Source: Sphingobacterium thalpophilum (GTDB lineage Bacteria > Bacteroidota > Bacteroidia > Chitinophagales > Chitinophagaceae). Taken from it: a stretch of 46,884 nucleotides of DNA. The notes under the pieces are model-generated. The model was not told the DNA's origin. It searched no databases and saw nothing but the letters and a program-made list of their open reading frames with translations. The position numbers and the translations under genes are program-made. This document shows positions 8,364 to 16,496 of the stretch, one piece after another. Every line of letters starts with the position of its first letter. Position 1 is the first letter of the stretch. The stretch is from positions 1 through 46,884 of the forward strand of contig CAMBYC010000004.1 of NCBI GenBank assembly GCA_945871875.1. Direction: 5' to 3'.

Positions 8364-9797
8364 ATGATTGCTTCAAATGATCTACAAAATCACCACTTGT
8401 TGTGGAGAAGTGGTTTTGGCCCAAAAGCCGATGAATTGAAAAATTTAGAATCAGCATCTACAAAACAATTGTTTAAAAAAATTAATGCTGCTTCTGCACT
8501 AGAACCTACTTCATTAAGTCTGCCCCAAAGTGATTTCTCTTTAATCAATGCCGTAAAAAAAGATTATCGTTCTTATGCAGCTCTAAGCAAAGAAAAAAAA
8601 TTGATGATCTTGAAAGAAAGTAGGGATGGCATCAAAAAGCTAAACTTACTTTGGCTTGATGAAATGACAAATTCTCAAGCCCAACTCCGCGAAAAAATGG
8701 CTTTTTTCTGGCATGGTCATTTCGCTTCCAGAGAAATAAATATCATCCACCAGCAACAATTGCTTGAAATTATTAGACGTGATGGTTTATCAGATTTTGG
8801 AACCCTGCTTCGTGGAGTATCAAAATCTGCTTCAATGTTGGCTTTCTTAAACAACCAACAAAATAGAAAATCACATCCCAACGAAAACTTTGCCCGGGAA
8901 GTAATGGAATTGTTCACGTTAGGTAGGGGAAATTATACTGAACAAGATGTAAAAGAAGCAGCTCGTGCATTTACTGGGTGGGGCTTCCAACCTGATGGTG
9001 ATTTTATATTCAGAAGAATTTTTCACGATACAGGAATTAAAACCATTTTTGGTAAATCAGGGAATTATTCAGGAGATGATGTAATTAATATGCTTTTGGA
9101 GAAAAAAGAAACTGCATTTTTCATCACCAAAAAAATATTACAAAACTTTGTTAATGACAATGTTACTTCAGCTGAAGTAAACCGATTTGCTGATTCTTTT
9201 TACCAATCGGGTTACAAAATAAATACATTGATGGAAGATATTTTTACTTCTTCTTGGTTTTATGAGAAGAAAAATATCGGTGTAAAAATAAAATCTCCCA
9301 TAGAATTGATTGTAGGCATCAGAAGATTTTTGCCCATGCAATTTGAAAAACAAGATGTTCAATTGTTGTACCAGCGTTTACTTGGACAAGTTTTATTTTA
9401 TCCTCCAAACGTAGCGGGTTGGCCTGGCGGAAAATCTTGGATCGATAGTTCTACTTTGATGTATCGCTTAAAAATTCCTAGAATGTTGCACGACAATAGT
9501 GATGACGCGATTGCAGCAAAGCAAGATGATGACGTTATGATGGGGCAGATGGAAAACACAAAAAAACGCAATGCAGGTGGTAAAGTAAATGTTACCATCG
9601 ATTGGAAATCCATATTTGCTAGATTTGAAAAAACCTCCAGACCAAATCTGTCTGAATCAATGATTAAAGAAGTTTTATTGTCGAGCAATACAGATATTTC
9701 TAAAGTTATGGCTTTTGCAGACAATACTTCAAGAGAAAGCTTTATACAAACGGGTATTATTCAATTAATGAGCACACCCGAATACCAAATGATGTAA
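8364..9797 (+). CDS. DUF1800 family protein
   Basis: 477 residues. Family hallmarks include LLWRSGFGP near the N-terminus, EKMAFFWHGHFAS, NENFAREVMELFTLG, AARAFTGWGF and YPPNVAGWPGGKSWI. DUF1800 proteins are common in Bacteroidota, Planctomycetota and Proteobacteria and nearly always sit next to a DUF1501 gene, as here 22 bases downstream. Their biochemical role is not established. No classical signal peptide is visible at this start, so export may depend on the partner or on an unseen mechanism. The family call is firm; function is open. Confidence 0.93.
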   Translation: MIASNDLQNHHLLWRSGFGPKADELKNLESASTKQLFKKINAASALEPTSLSLPQSDFSLINAVKKDYRSYAALSKEKKLMILKESRDGIKKLNLLWLDEMTNSQAQLREKMAFFWHGHFASREINIIHQQQLLEIIRRDGLSDFGTLLRGVSKSASMLAFLNNQQNRKSHPNENFAREVMELFTLGRGNYTEQDVKEAARAFTGWGFQPDGDFIFRRIFHDTGIKTIFGKSGNYSGDDVINMLLEKKETAFFITKKILQNFVNDNVTSAEVNRFADSFYQSGYKINTLMEDIFTSSWFYEKKNIGVKIKSPIELIVGIRRFLPMQFEKQDVQLLYQRLLGQVLFYPPNVAGWPGGKSWIDSSTLMYRLKIPRMLHDNSDDAIAAKQDDDVMMGQMENTKKRNAGGKVNVTIDWKSIFARFEKTSRPNLSESMIKEVLLSSNTDISKVMAFADNTSRESFIQTGIIQLMSTPEYQMM

Positions 9798-9819
9798 TTA
9801 ATCAATAAACTATTATTGT

Positions 9820-11016
9820 ATGTTAATCAAAAGAAGAAATTTTATCCAAATAGGCAGTTTAGCCACCAGCACCATTTTGGTGCCCAATTTTTTAAAGGCA
9901 TTTGAAAAGCCTAAAATGCTTCCACCGGGCAATAAAGTGGTTGTAGTTATTCAGTTTTCGGGTGGTAATGACGGTTTAAATACTGTAATCCCTTTTAGGA
10001 ACGATATTTATTACAAAGAACGTCCAGGTTTGAGCATTAAAAAGGAAGAAGCTTTACAATTAAACGACGAAGTAGGGTTACATCCATCTCTTACCCATTT
10101 TAGAACTTTACATGACAACGGAAATCTCGCAATTTTAAACAATGTAGGTTATCCTAATCCAGACCGCTCACATTTTAGGAGTATGGATATTTGGCAAAGT
10201 GCCAGTGAAAGCAACGAAATTGTTCAGTCGGGTTGGGTTGGTCGTTATTTGGATGCAATGTGCCATGGTTGCGATAAGCCCACACAGGTTTTAGAATTGG
10301 ATGACACCCTTAGTTTGGCATTAAAAGGGGAACAAATGAACGGATTGGCTTTCAAAAATCCTAAAAATTTATTTGGTAGCAGTCAAGAAAAGTTTTTTAG
10401 AGAGCTTTCAAATAACCACGAGCATCATGCGGAAGCTCCTGTAGATTATCTCTACAAAACAATGGCTGAAACCATTTCTTCGGCAGATTATATTTTTAAG
10501 CAAAGCAAATTGCATCCTACCAACCAGCAATACCCTGCTACGCAATTGGGTCAGAGCATGAAAACTATTGCTAGCTTGATTTTTAGTGAAATCAATACCA
10601 AGGTTTATTATGTGTCTTTAGGCAGTTTTGATACCCACGTGCAACAAGAAAACCGTCAAAAGCGTTTGTTTGAAGAACTCAACGGTGCTTTAAAATCTTT
10701 TACAGAAGATTTATCTCAAAACCATAGAATGGAAGATGTGCTTATCTTTTCGTTTTCGGAATTTGGTAGAAGGGTAGCACAAAATGCAAGCGGCGGAACA
10801 GACCACGGAACGGCAAACAATATGTTTTTCATCAGTGGCAATCTCAAACAAAAAGGAATTTTAAACGAATTGCCCGATTTAAGCAAATTGGTAGATGGAG
10901 ATTTACAACATACAGTAGATTTTAAATCCGTTTATGCCACAGTTTTAAACAATTGGTTGGGTGCTGATCAAGCAAAAATCCTTAAAGGAAAATACCAGCC
11001 GCTGAATTTTATTTAA
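9820..11016 (+). CDS. DUF1501 family protein with twin-arginine signal
   Basis: 398 residues. The N-terminus reads LIKRRNFIQIGSLATSTILV, with an RRNFI core that fits a Tat export signal, so the folded protein is probably moved across the inner membrane. Family motifs are FSGGNDGLNTVIPFR, the HPSL region, SLGSFDTHVQQ, and FSFSEFGRRVAQNASGGTDHGTA, which recalls metal-site residues of the alkaline phosphatase/sulfatase superfamily to which DUF1501 is related. It forms a two-gene operon with the DUF1800 gene. A hairpin terminator follows at 11035-11070. Substrate and role are unknown. Confidence 0.94.
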   Translation: MLIKRRNFIQIGSLATSTILVPNFLKAFEKPKMLPPGNKVVVVIQFSGGNDGLNTVIPFRNDIYYKERPGLSIKKEEALQLNDEVGLHPSLTHFRTLHDNGNLAILNNVGYPNPDRSHFRSMDIWQSASESNEIVQSGWVGRYLDAMCHGCDKPTQVLELDDTLSLALKGEQMNGLAFKNPKNLFGSSQEKFFRELSNNHEHHAEAPVDYLYKTMAETISSADYIFKQSKLHPTNQQYPATQLGQSMKTIASLIFSEINTKVYYVSLGSFDTHVQQENRQKRLFEELNGALKSFTEDLSQNHRMEDVLIFSFSEFGRRVAQNASGGTDHGTANNMFFISGNLKQKGILNELPDLSKLVDGDLQHTVDFKSVYATVLNNWLGADQAKILKGKYQPLNFI

Positions 11017-11034
11017 AGTTTAATTTGATGCGCT

Positions 11035-11070
11035 AACTAGGGATTAGAAAATTTTAATCCCTAGTTTTAA
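11035..11070 (+). terminator. Rho-independent terminator after DUF1501 gene
   Basis: Perfect 12-bp stem AACTAGGGATTA (11035-11046) and TAATCCCTAGTT (11055-11066), 8-base loop, followed by TTAAAAAG. It lies 19 bases after the stop codon. The symmetrical A/T flanks could let it act in both directions. Confidence 0.8.
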
Positions 11071-11134
11071 AAAGTGTAAAAAAACTATTCTGATATCTAT
11101 TGAATAATTCTGAATAAGTTAAATTTACATTTAA

Positions 11135-11487
11135 ATGGATAGCCAAAAATAAAATTGCTCATCGCTTTAGGAGAAACTTCTACCGTTCAGTTTAAGTTGA
11201 ATGTAGATAATGAGCAAAGTTTTGCCAGAGAATTGGTGGCTTTTGCCAATTCAAAGGGTGGCAAAATATTAATTGGTGTTGACGATAAAACTTGGGATAT
11301 CATTGGTCTTGAGGATAATGAGCTTAGAAGATTAACAGATTTGATTGTAAATGCTGCAAATGAACATGTGAAACCCGCAATTTTTATTGAATCTGAAACA
11401 ATCTTAGTAGATGAAAAAAAACTTATGGTAGTTTCCGTTCCTGAGGGAATAGACAAACCATATAAAGATAAAGAGGGAATTATTTAA
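11135..11487 (+). pseudogene. Frameshifted, truncated AlbA_2/Schlafen-type DNA-binding remnant
   Basis: The open frame from 11155 (TTG) encodes LIALGETSTVQFKLN, NSKGGKILIGVDD and PEGIDKPYKDKEGII, the core of the AlbA_2 (Schlafen AlbA-like, putative DNA-binding or helicase-associated) domain. A nearby ATG at 11135 reads MDSQK and then hits TAA; adding one A to the A5 run at 11145-11149 would give MDSQKIKLLIALGETS, the expected family start. The frame also stops right after KEGII, where intact homologues continue into a longer C-terminal part. Both ends are therefore broken. It could be a sequencing error at the A run, but the missing C-terminus argues for a decayed gene. Confidence 0.75.
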
Positions 11488-11604
11488 AGTAATCATCCAT
11501 CGCCCTGAAAAAAATTAAGAATAAAATAAAAGGTTTCAAGATTTAACATTTATTTAGCATCTCCAACTTATTTGTTATTTTCATATAAATAAAACCCATA
11601 CAAT

Positions 11605-13422
11605 ATGCGGTGTAAGATTGCTCTGCCATTTTTTCTTTTTGTCTTCAATTTTTATACGGTTTCTGCCCAAAACATGAAATCTAAACTTCAGCCTTTAATG
11701 CTGAATTCTTTTGATGCCTTTCAATCGCCTTCCTCCAATTGGAAACTAGTTGGCGCTGTTCAATCTGCTTATCAAGATACATTTTTAACCACTGCTAAAG
11801 GTTCTGGAATTGTTTACAACGATTATAATCGTAGTATTCAGTTTCAACCCGGGCATCATTTGGTTACCAAAATGGAACACGGCGATATGTATTTTGAATG
11901 TGATGTAATGCTTCCCCGAAAAACCAATTCAGGTATTTATTTCCAATCTAGATATGAGGTTCAATTGAACGACAGTTGGGGTGTAAAAAGTCCACGTTAC
12001 TCAGACATGGGCGGTATTTATGAAAGAGCCGCTAAAAATGGTAAAGGATTTGAAGGAAGTTCGCCAATGCAGAACGCAGCTAAAGCCCCTGGGTTATGGC
12101 AACATTTGGAGGTTTCTTTTGAAGCACCAAAATTTGATAAAAACGGTAAGAAAACTACTCCTGCAAAATTCAACTACGTTAAATTAAATGGAGTTGTAAT
12201 CCACGAAAATATCTTTGTAAGTGGCCCAACTCGTTCTGCTGCTTTTGAAAATGAAAAACCTTATGGACCTTTAATGATTCAAGGCGATCATGGACCTATC
12301 GCCATTAAAAACATTAAATACGCTCCACAAGAAGTTTTTAATGCAACATTATCTGACATCAGTTACAAATATTATGAAAAATCGGCTCAATCTTTAGCTG
12401 AAACTGCCAAAACAAAACCTACCAGTCAAGGTAAACTCAGTTCACTAGATGGCAGGGTTGCACAGGTTCGAGATAATTTTTTCTTGATTTATGATGGAAA
12501 AATCAATGTGCCGGTAAAAGACAAATATACTTTTTCAATGGTTTTTACGGGAGAAGGGAGTTTGATCATAGATGGTAAAGCTGTTATCAATCCAGAAATT
12601 ACAACCATCAGCAGGGCTGGATTAACGGGGTCAATTGATTTGGATGGTGGCACTCATAGTTTTCAAATTTGGATAAAGAAATACATCGATTGGGAACGTC
12701 CGGGTTTGGCATTGTCTGTTGAAAAATCAAACAGTAGCCCAATAGCACTTCACAATGTTTCTGGTATTCCGGATAGAAGTCCTGCTCCATTAATTAGTGT
12801 TGAGCCGCAAAAAGAAACGGAGATGATTCGTTCATTTATGATGCAGGGTGATAAAAAATTAACGCATATTGTATCTGTTGGACATCCTTCAAAATTGCAT
12901 TTTGCGTATGATTTGATGCAAGGAGGCGTTTTAAAAATATGGAAAGGCCAGTTTTTGAATACTACTGAAATGTGGAACCAACGAGGTGAACCACAAACTG
13001 CTTCCCCGCTCGGAGCTTCGATTGATTTACCTGGGAATAGTCTAATTTTTGAAAACAAGAATGTAAAAGATTCTATTACGGCATTACAATATAAAGGTTA
13101 TACACTTTCGGGCATCGGAAATCCAACCTTCAAATATGAGTATAAAGCGTTTACATTGGTAGATCAAATTTTGCCCAACGAAAACGCAACTGGATTCAAT
13201 CGTAAAATTGATGTTACTGGTGCAGGAAAAGAAAAACTGATGATACGCATTGCACAGGGTAAAAACATTACGCCAGTTGGACAAGGTTTATATGCCATTG
13301 ATAACTCTACTTATTATATTCAAGTGCCACTTGGAACTTTGCCTAAGATGGATACTTACAATAACAATGTCGTTTTGTTGATGCCGGCATCAGAAACCAT
13401 TCAGTATCAGTTGCTTTGGTAA
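11605..13422 (+). CDS. Secreted DUF1080 (3-keto-disaccharide hydrolase family) protein with PA14 domain
   Basis: 605 residues with a signal peptide ending about VSA/Q (1-21). Residues ~35-240 form the DUF1080 concanavalin-like domain: FECDVMLPRKTNSGIYFQSR, YSDMGGIYER, and MIQGDHGPIAIKNIKY. Residues ~270-370 look like a PA14 module (YDGKINVPVKDKYTFSM, GSLIIDGK, GGTHSFQIW). The remaining ~230 residues are unassigned. Pfam describes DUF1080 as 3-keto-disaccharide hydrolase. The gene ends 22 bases before the TTG of the next frame and 61 before its likely ATG, suggesting one operon for periplasmic sugar chemistry. Precise substrate is unknown. Confidence 0.85.
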   Translation: MRCKIALPFFLFVFNFYTVSAQNMKSKLQPLMLNSFDAFQSPSSNWKLVGAVQSAYQDTFLTTAKGSGIVYNDYNRSIQFQPGHHLVTKMEHGDMYFECDVMLPRKTNSGIYFQSRYEVQLNDSWGVKSPRYSDMGGIYERAAKNGKGFEGSSPMQNAAKAPGLWQHLEVSFEAPKFDKNGKKTTPAKFNYVKLNGVVIHENIFVSGPTRSAAFENEKPYGPLMIQGDHGPIAIKNIKYAPQEVFNATLSDISYKYYEKSAQSLAETAKTKPTSQGKLSSLDGRVAQVRDNFFLIYDGKINVPVKDKYTFSMVFTGEGSLIIDGKAVINPEITTISRAGLTGSIDLDGGTHSFQIWIKKYIDWERPGLALSVEKSNSSPIALHNVSGIPDRSPAPLISVEPQKETEMIRSFMMQGDKKLTHIVSVGHPSKLHFAYDLMQGGVLKIWKGQFLNTTEMWNQRGEPQTASPLGASIDLPGNSLIFENKNVKDSITALQYKGYTLSGIGNPTFKYEYKAFTLVDQILPNENATGFNRKIDVTGAGKEKLMIRIAQGKNITPVGQGLYAIDNSTYYIQVPLGTLPKMDTYNNNVVLLMPASETIQYQLLW

Positions 13423-13483
13423 ACCAACCAATGAAAGATTAAAATTGAAAACAACTTCAATCAAAAGAAAAAGAACTCAATAT

Positions 13484-15490
13484 ATGTTGAACAACAAAAT
13501 TTATACATCGATAATAGCCGTTTTGGCATTAGTGATTACCGTTACAAGCGGTGTAATGGCTCAATCTTCAGCCATACAGTCGGAGAAAGATTTTTACAGT
13601 TTAAAAACGATTGCCATTCCACAAGATATTAGGTTAGAAGTAGGTGGAATTGCGGTGATGCCTGATGGTCGCGTTGCCGTTTCTACCCGTCGTGGTGAAA
13701 TCTGGATTATTCAAAATGCCTATAAACCGGGGGTTCCACATTTTTCTAAGTTTGCTTCTGGATTGCATGAAGTATTGGGATTGGCATATCGCAATGGCGC
13801 ATTTTATTGCACACAACGTGGTGAATTAACCAAAATTGAAGATAAAGACGGCGATGGAAGAGCAGATTCTTTTACCCCAATTTCAATATTTCAATTGAGC
13901 GGAAACTACCACGAATATGCTTATGGTCCAGTGTTTGACCACAACGGAGATATGTATGTAACCCTTAATGTGGCTTGGGTAGGTTATGGCGATGGTTTAG
14001 GAAAATGGCATGGATGGCTGGTGAAAATTAAAGGAGATGGAACATTAGAACCCATCGCAACAGGTTTGCGTTCGCCTGCCGGATTTACCGTAAACAGCAA
14101 CAATGATGTTTTTTATGCAGAAAACCAAGGCGATTGGGTAGGAAGCGGAAGGGTTACACATTTGGAAAAAGGAGATTTCGCAGGAAATGCAGGAGGTTTG
14201 AATTGGACAAAAGAACCTGAATCGCCATTAAAACTTACCAAAGCCGATTTGAAGATTGTAGATAACGGTCAACCAATGTTTGAAGCTGCAAAAAAAATAA
14301 AGGAGCTTAAATTGCCAGCTGTTTGGTTTCCACATACTTTAATGGGTATTTCAACTGCAGACATTGTGGAAGATGAAACCGGTGGGGCATTTGGTCCTTT
14401 TACGGGTCAATATTTTGTTGCCGACCAAGGACATTCCAAAATTATGCGCATGACATTAGAAAAAGTGAAAGGCAAATACCAAGGAGCTTGTTATCCATTT
14501 TTTGAGGGATTTGCTTCTGGATTGGTAAGGTTGCGTTGGGGATTGGATGGGTCTTTGTTTGGCGGTATGACCAGTAGGGGATGGGCTAGTACAGGAAAAG
14601 CTGAATATGCATTACAGCGTTTGGTTTGGAACGGAGAAACGCCATTTGAGATGAAAAATATTCATGCATTATCAGATGGTTTTGAAGTAGAATTTACTAC
14701 ACCAGCCACACTTGAACATTTGGAAAACGTTATGAATTATAGCATTCATAGTTTTACTTATGAATATCATCATGAATATGGAAGTCCTATCATCAACAAC
14801 CGCGAAAGAAAAATCGTTGGTATTGTTCCGTCGGCTGATGGCTTGAAAGTAAAATTGGTTTTAGATAGTTTGATTGAAGGGAATATCCATGAAATCACTT
14901 TAGTAGGTGTATCATCAAAAGACAATAAAGCACTTTTACACAATACTGGGTATTACACTTTGAATTACATTCCGGATGGAGAAAAAACGGTTTTAAAAGA
15001 AGGTGAAAAAGTAAAAATGAGCATGATGCATCACACAATGCCAATTGTGAAGACTGCGGTAAAAGCGGCGCCTCCATCCAAAAAAAGACAAACAACAATG
15101 CCTGCAGATTGGAAACAACCCGACAAATTGTTGAACCTAAGTACAAAACCTGGATTGAAGTTTGATGTTGCCAGTTTTGAGGTAAAGGCAGGTTCAAAAA
15201 TCAGGTTGGTATTCAATAATAACGATGATATGACCCATAATGTGGTTGTAACAACACCGGGGTCAGCAGATGAAGTTGCCAATTTGGCTTTGAAATTGGG
15301 ATTGAAAGGTTCAGAGATGAGTTATGTGCCTTTAACGCCTAAAGTATTGTTTCATACACTTTTGATGCAACCCGGTGCTACAGAATCTTTGTATTTTGTT
15401 GCACCATCAACCCCTGGAGATTATCCCTTTTTATGCAGTTATCCCGGACATGGCTCTGTAATGCGCGGGGTAATTAAAGTAGTTAAATGA
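13484..15490 (+). CDS. Secreted beta-propeller (sorbosone dehydrogenase-like) protein with C-terminal cupredoxin domain
   Basis: I choose the ATG at 13484 (668 residues) because it gives a clean signal peptide, LNNKIYTSIIAVLALVITV to VMAQ; the frame also has a TTG at 13445. Residues ~30-420 look like the propeller of PVC-type glucose/sorbosone dehydrogenase-like proteins (DGRVAVSTRRGEIWI, DKDGDGRADSF, ATGLRSPAGF). The last ~110 residues are an azurin/plastocyanin-like domain with the type 1 copper ligands His585 in MTHNVVV and Cys651, His656, Met660 in CSYPGHGSVM. This suggests sugar or glycoside oxidation with electrons passed through copper. Its pairing with the DUF1080 gene fits oxidised-sugar processing, but that link is inference. 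Confidence 0.85.
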   Translation: MLNNKIYTSIIAVLALVITVTSGVMAQSSAIQSEKDFYSLKTIAIPQDIRLEVGGIAVMPDGRVAVSTRRGEIWIIQNAYKPGVPHFSKFASGLHEVLGLAYRNGAFYCTQRGELTKIEDKDGDGRADSFTPISIFQLSGNYHEYAYGPVFDHNGDMYVTLNVAWVGYGDGLGKWHGWLVKIKGDGTLEPIATGLRSPAGFTVNSNNDVFYAENQGDWVGSGRVTHLEKGDFAGNAGGLNWTKEPESPLKLTKADLKIVDNGQPMFEAAKKIKELKLPAVWFPHTLMGISTADIVEDETGGAFGPFTGQYFVADQGHSKIMRMTLEKVKGKYQGACYPFFEGFASGLVRLRWGLDGSLFGGMTSRGWASTGKAEYALQRLVWNGETPFEMKNIHALSDGFEVEFTTPATLEHLENVMNYSIHSFTYEYHHEYGSPIINNRERKIVGIVPSADGLKVKLVLDSLIEGNIHEITLVGVSSKDNKALLHNTGYYTLNYIPDGEKTVLKEGEKVKMSMMHHTMPIVKTAVKAAPPSKKRQTTMPADWKQPDKLLNLSTKPGLKFDVASFEVKAGSKIRLVFNNNDDMTHNVVVTTPGSADEVANLALKLGLKGSEMSYVPLTPKVLFHTLLMQPGATESLYFVAPSTPGDYPFLCSYPGHGSVMRGVIKVVK

Positions 15491-15519
15491 TATTCTATTG
15501 TTTCTAAATAAATATTTTT

Positions 15520-15554
15520 AAATGGCTGGGAGTTTTTTTCCTAGCCATTTTTTA
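15520..15554 (+). terminator. Rho-independent terminator after the cupredoxin gene
   Basis: Stem AAATGGCTGGG (15520-15530) pairs with CCTAGCCATTT (15540-15550) with one G-U pair; a T-rich tail follows. The loop is itself T-rich. Confidence 0.85.
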
Positions 15555-15632
15555 TTTGTGTAAAGAACAATTTTAATAAAATTTTATGACAAAGAAAATA
15601 TAGATTTGAGAAAGCAAACAAATTAAGAATAG

Positions 15633-16481
15633 ATGAAAGTTATTAAAGGAAATTTTGCTAAATACAACAAAGAAAAAGCCAAAAAGGATGCAAAAATGGG
15701 TCCACAACCCTCAGAAAATGAAAAACAAATAGCTGATTGTTTAATTACATTAGCTAATCCTTTTATTACAAAAAGCACAACGATAAAAGCAAAAAAAGCA
15801 ATCTATTATCTTAGTTATACAAGCTGGAATTTGTCTATTATTAAGTTAGGATCGGCACTGATTTATGAACAATTTTTTGGTAATTTAATTGAAAACGAAA
15901 AATTTACAGAAAAAGACATTGCAATCATCAATAAAATGATAGAGGATAAGCAGGCTAGATATCCCACCAATTATGAGTTGATAGATGACATTGAGTTTTA
16001 TAAAAAAGACAATCAACTTGCAATATATGCTAAAGCAGATTTTGAACTCCCAATATTTGATGATGTAATCCCAATTGATGCCAATCAAGATGAAAATGAG
16101 GAAGATGAGGATGATGAATTTTATTTCAATATTGATCAAAAGGAGTTTGAAGAAGGATACATCAATAGAAATTTGATCGTTTTACGATACAAACAACCCT
16201 TTGTTGACCTTTTTAATGAAGTACATGATACAACAAATCCACGATACCAGCGGTTAGAATCAACTGCTTATTTAGTAGATACAATGTTTACGCCGCAACA
16301 ACGATTTGATTGGTTAGAAAAAAACTACGATAAATTGTTTAAACACGAGTTAAAAGGGCAAGATATTCCTTTGGTGGATTGGCCAAAGAAAAGAACCTAC
16401 AAATTGTTTAAAGAGTATTTTGATGCAGAATTCAAATCTGTGGTTTATGATTTTATTACACAGCCGGTATCTAAATTTTAG
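15633..16481 (+). CDS. Unrecognised acidic cytoplasmic protein
   Basis: 282 residues, no signal peptide or membrane segment. The N-terminus is very lysine-rich (KVIKGNFAKYNKEKAKKDAK). The middle has an acidic run DANQDENEEDEDDEFYFN at about residue 150. The C-terminal half has many aromatic residues (RFDWLEKNYDKLF, FKEYFDAEF). I do not recognise a family. It lies after a terminator and 15 bases before the GH31 gene, so it may share a transcript with it, although nothing in its sequence points to carbohydrate work. Codon use resembles its neighbours, which supports a real gene. Confidence 0.7.
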   Translation: MKVIKGNFAKYNKEKAKKDAKMGPQPSENEKQIADCLITLANPFITKSTTIKAKKAIYYLSYTSWNLSIIKLGSALIYEQFFGNLIENEKFTEKDIAIINKMIEDKQARYPTNYELIDDIEFYKKDNQLAIYAKADFELPIFDDVIPIDANQDENEEDEDDEFYFNIDQKEFEEGYINRNLIVLRYKQPFVDLFNEVHDTTNPRYQRLESTAYLVDTMFTPQQRFDWLEKNYDKLFKHELKGQDIPLVDWPKKRTYKLFKEYFDAEFKSVVYDFITQPVSKF

Positions 16482-16496
16482 TTAGCTTAAAGTTTT

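Noticed and set aside
13445-13483. Upstream TTG start for the propeller-cupredoxin gene
   Set aside because: It would place a charged stretch before the signal peptide; the ATG at 13484 gives a normal export signal.
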